8,204 nt of DNA from Cyanobacteria bacterium UBA11153 (lineage in GTDB: Bacteria > Cyanobacteriota > Cyanobacteriia > Cyanobacteriales > Coleofasciculaceae), in NCBI GenBank assembly GCA_003511885.1, contig DOIX01000260.1:1-8204 (forward strand). The letters are read 5' to 3'. This document shows positions 5,955 to 8,204 of the stretch, piece by piece. The first letter of the stretch is position 1. Each line of letters starts with the position of its first letter. Below the pieces are notes generated by a model, which did no database searches, had not been told where the DNA came from, and saw only the letters and a list, made by a program, of their open reading frames with translations. The translations under genes were made by a program, and so were the position numbers.

Positions 5955-8024
5955 TCAAATAGGAATAGTCACAGTAAAAGTAGTTCCCACCCCAACTTCA
6001 CTATCTACCGTAATTATACCTCCATGGAGATCCACTGCTTTTTTCACAATTGGTAGCCCTAATCCAGTACCAGGAATATTCCCCACATTCTTCGCTCTAT
6101 AGAATGATTCAAACAGATGTGTTAACTCATCTTGAGGAATACCAATTCCTGAATCTTGAACCCTAAATATCACCGATTTATCCTGACCAATTAATTGAAA
6201 ATTAATTACACTTCCCGCTGGAGAATACTTAATAGCATTGGCAATTAAATTATTTAAAATATGTCCCAGCAATTTCTCATCCATATAAACTGATGACAAC
6301 GGACATTCATCGGTAAAGACAAGAGAAAGTCGATCGTTTACACTCAGTTGAAATTCTTCCACTAAACCTTGGCAGAATTCCCGCAAATCTATTAATCCCG
6401 GATTAAATTCTAATTTTCCAGCTTCCGCTTTCCCCAAAAGTAGGATATCATTCAACATCTGGATCAAATTTTGCACGCTTACTTGTATCCTTGCAAAATG
6501 AATCTGTTTTTTCTCATCGCTCAACTTATGGCTATAATTTTTCAGCAATTCAGCAGAACTTAAAATTGTGGTTAAAGGGGTGCGGAATTCGTGAGAAGTC
6601 ATGGACATAAACCGAGATTTCAGTTCATTTAGTTCCTGTTCTTTAGCCAAGGCAATCCTCACCTCTTGTTCGGTTCTCTTGTACTCGGTAATATCCTCGG
6701 CAATTCCCACAATCCGATCGACTTCTCCAGCATAATTTTTAATAGGAAAAGCCCGATCTCTAATCCAGCGTTCCTGTCCATTAGGTTGGAGAATCCGATA
6801 CTCTTCATCATACTCCCCTAATGGCTGTTTTGCCAAAGCAGCTACCACCCGATCTCGATCTTCTGGGTGAATATTTAACACAAAAGATTGAGGATTTTCA
6901 TATAAACTCTGGCAAGTTCTATCCCAAATCTCTTCGTAGGCGGGACTGATATAAATCAATTTATTTTTAGCTGCATCTGTCATCCAGAAGACTTCGCTAA
7001 TTTTTTCTGCCATTTGGCGGAATCTTTCTTCACTTTCTTGAAGTGCCACTTCGGTGCGCTTCCGTTCTGTAATCTCTTCAATGACACCAACAAAGTAATC
7101 TAATTCTCCACAGGGTTTGTACACCAGGGAACCAGTTAGATTTACCCAAATAATCGATCCGTCTTTGCGAAAGTAACGCTTTTCTATGGAGAAGGTATCA
7201 ATCTCGCCTGCTAACAATTGTTTAACATACCGATCGTCAGTATCAATATCATCTGGATGGGTAATATCGAGAAATGTTTTTGTCAGTAATTCTTCTTGGG
7301 TATACCCCACAATATCGCAGAACTTTTGGTTAACTCGCAAATAGCGATTGTCCGAACCAGTATGAGTCATCCCGACAGCTACCTGCTCAAAAGTCGCGCG
7401 GAATCTTGATTCTGAAGCTCGCAATGCTGCTTCGGTTTTCTTCCGTTCCGTGATATCGCGACAAACACAAATTAGGCAACCTTCTGGTGTCAAAGTTAAG
7501 GAAACTTCTTCGGCAAAAGTGCTACCATCTTTTTTCTTAGCTGTGGCTTCTCCCTGCCAATTTCCTTGTTGCAGCAGAATGGGAAAAATATCGCGCTCGA
7601 ATTGACAAATTTGTTCTGGATAGTAAAGTTTTTGCCAACCTTCACCGAGTAACTCATGGGAACTGTTATAACCAAAAAGTTCAACGTGAGCCTTGTTGAG
7701 ATAAGTATATTTACCATTTTTGTCCAGGAGGGCAATCCCATCGGTTGTCACGTCTATGGCTGCTAAATATTGACAGAGTGTTTCTTCCACTTCCTCTCTG
7801 CGGGCAATCTCCCTTTCCAATTTTTCGTCAATCTTTCTTAATTGAATCCTCTGTTTTTCAACCAAGGATTCTAGCCGTTTCTTTTCCGCGTGAAGAGATG
7901 CGATTTCTTCTTGTTGTTGCCGATTGACTGTCTCTATGACAGGAATATCGGGAGTAAGGTTGAGGGGATAAGAATCGATAGCCGCCTCCAAGGGGAAGGA
8001 AGAGAGTGGTGAGTTGAGTTGCAT
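5955..8024 (-). CDS. Soluble PAS-domain sensor histidine kinase
   Basis: A 689-residue two-component sensor kinase that autophosphorylates on histidine and passes the phosphate to a response regulator. Order: a charged coiled coil (about 32-82), then three PAS-PAC units (about 82-195, 208-323, 332-449), each ending in a DITERK/EITERK/DITEYK signature, then HisKA with H-box SMTSHEFRTPLT (474-485; phospho-acceptor H478) and an HATPase_c domain with N-box NNLIANAIKYS (591-601), G1 DSGIGIP (624-630), F-box FESFYRA (638-644) and G2 GTGLGL (652-657). All catalytic boxes are intact. No membrane segment is seen, so it probably senses an internal cue (redox, light or ligand through PAS); no cofactor-binding cysteine motif stands out. 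It has no receiver domain and no regulator gene beside it, making it an orphan kinase in this window. ATG at 8024 (MQLNSPLSSF) is chosen over an in-frame TTG at 8060; neither has a clear ribosome binding site. Confidence 0.95.
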   Translation of the reverse strand: MQLNSPLSSFPLEAAIDSYPLNLTPDIPVIETVNRQQQEEIASLHAEKKRLESLVEKQRIQLRKIDEKLEREIARREEVEETLCQYLAAIDVTTDGIALLDKNGKYTYLNKAHVELFGYNSSHELLGEGWQKLYYPEQICQFERDIFPILLQQGNWQGEATAKKKDGSTFAEEVSLTLTPEGCLICVCRDITERKKTEAALRASESRFRATFEQVAVGMTHTGSDNRYLRVNQKFCDIVGYTQEELLTKTFLDITHPDDIDTDDRYVKQLLAGEIDTFSIEKRYFRKDGSIIWVNLTGSLVYKPCGELDYFVGVIEEITERKRTEVALQESEERFRQMAEKISEVFWMTDAAKNKLIYISPAYEEIWDRTCQSLYENPQSFVLNIHPEDRDRVVAALAKQPLGEYDEEYRILQPNGQERWIRDRAFPIKNYAGEVDRIVGIAEDITEYKRTEQEVRIALAKEQELNELKSRFMSMTSHEFRTPLTTILSSAELLKNYSHKLSDEKKQIHFARIQVSVQNLIQMLNDILLLGKAEAGKLEFNPGLIDLREFCQGLVEEFQLSVNDRLSLVFTDECPLSSVYMDEKLLGHILNNLIANAIKYSPAGSVINFQLIGQDKSVIFRVQDSGIGIPQDELTHLFESFYRAKNVGNIPGTGLGLPIVKKAVDLHGGIITVDSEVGVGTTFTVTIPI

Positions 8025-8040
8025 AGCCAGCCGCTGTGAT

Positions 8041-8058
8041 GTACCTATCGAAGGGTAC
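8041..8058. repeat. Small hairpin before the histidine kinase start
   Basis: GTACC (8041-8045) and GGTAC (8054-8058) pair around TATCGAAG. The hairpin would fall in the leader of the histidine kinase transcript, 17 bp before the ATG, and overlaps the codons of the alternative TTG start. Only 5 bp of stem, so its significance is doubtful. Confidence 0.3.
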
Positions 8059-8084
8059 AAGACTTGGATTATTAATTAATCAAA

Positions 8085-8097
8085 GGTCAAGTTGACC
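8085..8097. promoter_or_regulatory. GGTCAA-g-TTGACC palindrome, possible operator
   Basis: A perfect 6-bp palindrome with one central base lies 60-73 bp upstream of the histidine kinase start, where a dimeric regulator could bind. It abuts a second inverted repeat, CGGAT-CTGTC-ATCCG at 8097-8111. No promoter hexamers could be assigned nearby with confidence. Confidence 0.35.
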
Positions 8098-8182
8098 GGA
8101 TCTGTCATCCGTATCTTCACGTACTTCGGTGGATATAGGTTATCGATTAGCAGTATTTTTACAGAATTGTTATTATTTCTCC

Positions 8183-8204
8183 AGATAAGCTGCTGCGCAT
8201 TTAA
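8183..8204. repeat. Terminal repeat of the MITE-like family, cut by the window edge
   Basis: GATAAGCTGCTGCGCATTTAA-type sequence at 8184-8204 matches the complement of 292-312 at 20 of 21 positions, i.e. the inner-to-outer right end of the element at 219-314. Its orientation suggests that another element starts here and continues beyond the window. Confidence 0.65.

Noticed and set aside
4852..8024. Peptidase and histidine kinase as one operon or a signalling-proteolysis system
   Set aside because: A 275-bp gap with hairpins separates them and no shared domain or overlap links them; co-direction alone is insufficient.

Overview
The window looks like chromosomal DNA of a cyanobacterium, probably a filamentous, repeat-rich one. 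The main evidence is six copies of the octamer GCGATCGC (HIP1) in 8.2 kb (starting near 730, 832, 2404, 3441, 4568 and 5211), where chance predicts far fewer than one. Further support comes from heptamer tandem repeats, several families of palindromic intergenic repeats, and the protein types present: a Ser/Thr kinase fused to WG repeats and a multi-PAS histidine kinase. The DNA is moderately AT-rich. No rRNA, tRNA or CRISPR array was seen.

Layout, left to right. Positions 1-342 hold no intact gene but a pile-up of mobile-DNA debris: an IS200/IS605-like right-end hairpin with a scrap of possible transposon reading frame, a perfect 12-bp palindrome, and a ~96-bp MITE-like element with terminal inverted repeats. 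Positions 346-1998 (minus) encode a eukaryotic-type Ser/Thr protein kinase with about eight C-terminal WG repeats. Positions 2041-2514 are a gene-free stretch with three hairpin repeats and a nested palindrome. Positions 2515-2838 (plus) hold a decayed N-terminal fragment of an ADP-ribosylglycohydrolase, broken by an in-frame stop with family-like sequence on both sides. Positions 2991-4703 (minus) encode a HerA/DUF87-type ATPase with an N-terminal HAS-barrel-like region. Positions 4704-4851 carry a second, degenerate copy of the palindrome and a seven-unit heptamer array that runs into the next gene. Positions 4852-5673 (minus) encode a membrane-anchored or secreted matrixin-like zinc peptidase. 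After a 275-bp gap with two small hairpins comes a soluble histidine kinase with three PAS domains (5955-8024, minus). The right edge begins another copy of the MITE terminal repeat.

How the genes fit together: all four intact genes are on the minus strand, but the gaps (148 to 950 bp) and the repeats in them argue against one operon. The two kinases are signalling proteins without an adjacent partner; no response regulator and no NurA nuclease lie in the window. I see no convincing evidence for an integrated new system. The most notable points are the repeat structure (TIR element at both ends of the window, heptamer array supplying a gene's stop codon, orphan IS200/IS605 end), the shifted zinc-binding motif of the peptidase, and the broken ADP-ribosylglycohydrolase.
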